DNA from: Myxococcales bacterium
Lineage (GTDB): Bacteria; Myxococcota; Myxococcia; Myxococcales; Anaeromyxobacteraceae
Assembly (NCBI GenBank): GCA_021784995.1
Contig: JAJYHA010000472.1
Span: forward strand, 1 to 13,840
Direction of reading: 5' to 3'
DNA: 13,840 nt
The position numbers and the translations under genes were made by a program. Under the pieces are notes generated by a model. That model saw only the letters and a program-made list of their open reading frames with translations. It had not been told where the DNA came from and searched no databases. Below are positions 13,682 through 13,840 of the stretch, piece after piece (positions within the stretch are counted from its first letter, which is position 1; each line of letters opens with the position of its first letter).

Positions 13682-13707
13682 AGTTCGCCTTCATCGCCGC
13701 CAAGATG

Positions 13708-13722
13708 GCCGAGTTGCTCGGC
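13708..13722. repeat. Short perfect hairpin (6-bp stem, TTG loop)
   Basis: GCCGAG (13708-13713) and CTCGGC (13717-13722) flank TTG, just after the point where orfB homology ends and overlapping the first 22-bp repeat by 4 nt. It may belong to the end of a second mobile element. Confidence 0.5.
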
Positions 13723-13763
13723 GACAATTACACCTCCCCACCGGCGACAACTACACCTCCCCA
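13719..13763. repeat. Two near-identical 22-bp direct repeats
   Basis: Copies at 13719-13740 and 13742-13763 differ by one base (GACAATTA versus GACAACTA) and are separated by one nucleotide. Each ends CACCTCCCCA. Repeated short motifs of this size are found at the ends of IS21-family elements as transposase-binding sites; assignment here is a guess because no istA/istB is in the window. Confidence 0.6.
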
Positions 13764-13770
13764 TCACTGA

Positions 13771-13840
13771 GGCCCGCCGGAACCTAGCCCCACCCACGTG
13801 CTTTCGCGGCAGAACGTGGCCGGGTGAGGACGACGGACGG
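13771..13840. other. Window end without a recognisable gene
   Basis: The last 70 nt hold no convincing coding sequence on either strand in the space available. They may belong to whatever element brought the 22-bp repeats. Confidence 0.3.

Larger units (their letters stand above)
13310..13701 (+). mobile_element. IS3-family insertion sequence, 3'-truncated
   Basis: The element begins with a left end (13310-13357) that matches the remnant at 9706-9753 and cuts the zinc-finger ORF. It carries a complete orfA and the first codons of orfB, then breaks off near 13701. The right terminal repeat was not found in the window. It cannot move by itself because orfB, with the DDE catalytic domain, is missing. 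Confidence 0.75.
13678..13770 (+). pseudogene. Truncated IS3-family orfB (N-terminal codons only)
   Basis: GTG at 13678 overlaps the orfA stop and gives MKFAFIAA, the usual start of OrfB (KFAFIA...). After about eight codons the similarity ends, and the frame reads through the hairpin and 22-bp repeats (KMAELLGDNYTSPPATTTPP) to a TGA at 13768-13770. The integrase-like catalytic domain is absent. Confidence 0.65.

Noticed and set aside
1..13840. CRISPR arrays, tRNA and rRNA genes
   Set aside because: No regularly spaced repeats and no tRNA or rRNA signature were seen on either strand; the only direct repeats are the two adjacent 22-bp copies near the end.

Overview
The window is very GC-rich over its first 9.5 kb. 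Its genes have Shine-Dalgarno-led ATG/GTG/TTG starts and the gene types of a free-living soil or subsurface heterotroph: a branched-chain amino acid type ABC transporter, acyl-CoA ligase, acyl-CoA dehydrogenase, M20 amidohydrolase and cyclase-family hydrolase. This fits a lineage such as Candidatus Rokubacteria/Methylomirabilota or another high-GC bacterium. No rRNA or other marker is present, so the assignment is only a guess.

Region 1 (1-8.6 kb) is ordinary metabolic chromosome. The 3' end of livF overlaps by 4 nt a TTG-started acyl-CoA ligase. A convergent cyclase-family (PF04199) hydrolase follows 9 nt away, then, divergently, a FUSC-family exporter. On the minus strand an M20 amidohydrolase and a TRIC-type (UPF0126) membrane protein form a probable two-gene unit. 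An acyl-CoA dehydrogenase runs divergently from them. Together these suggest uptake, CoA activation, oxidation and export of organic or amino acids, with amide hydrolysis alongside.

Region 2 (8.6-10.7 kb) holds small genes and debris. There is a ribbon-helix-helix-like protein with a possible leaderless promoter, a GNAT acetyltransferase, the first third of a RelE/ParE-type toxin gene beside a degraded IS end, and a CspA-type cold-shock gene with a candidate promoter and a near-perfect intrinsic terminator. A small hypothetical ORF and a fragment of an IS3-type transposase follow.

Region 3 (10.7-12.65 kb) is the most interesting intact cassette. A DsrE-family sulfur-relay protein lies divergently from an ArsR-type regulator fused to a rhodanese domain, with a palindrome in the shared promoter region. 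Downstream is a class I SAM-dependent methyltransferase. This looks like a reactive-sulfur (persulfide) sensing or handling module, or the remains of an arsenic/sulfur stress island.

Region 4 (12.65-13.84 kb) is a mosaic of broken genes. A fragment resembling the C-terminus of an ArsC-type arsenate reductase joins the C-terminal catalytic part of a tyrosine recombinase. Next is a cysteine-rich zinc-finger-like ORF cut by the left end of an IS3-family element. That element keeps orfA but has lost nearly all of orfB, and is followed by a hairpin and two near-identical 22-bp direct repeats. A 48-bp match (40/48) links the IS left end at 13310-13357 with the degraded copy at 9706-9753, so related elements have acted on both sides of the region 3 cassette.

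No tRNA, rRNA or CRISPR array was seen.
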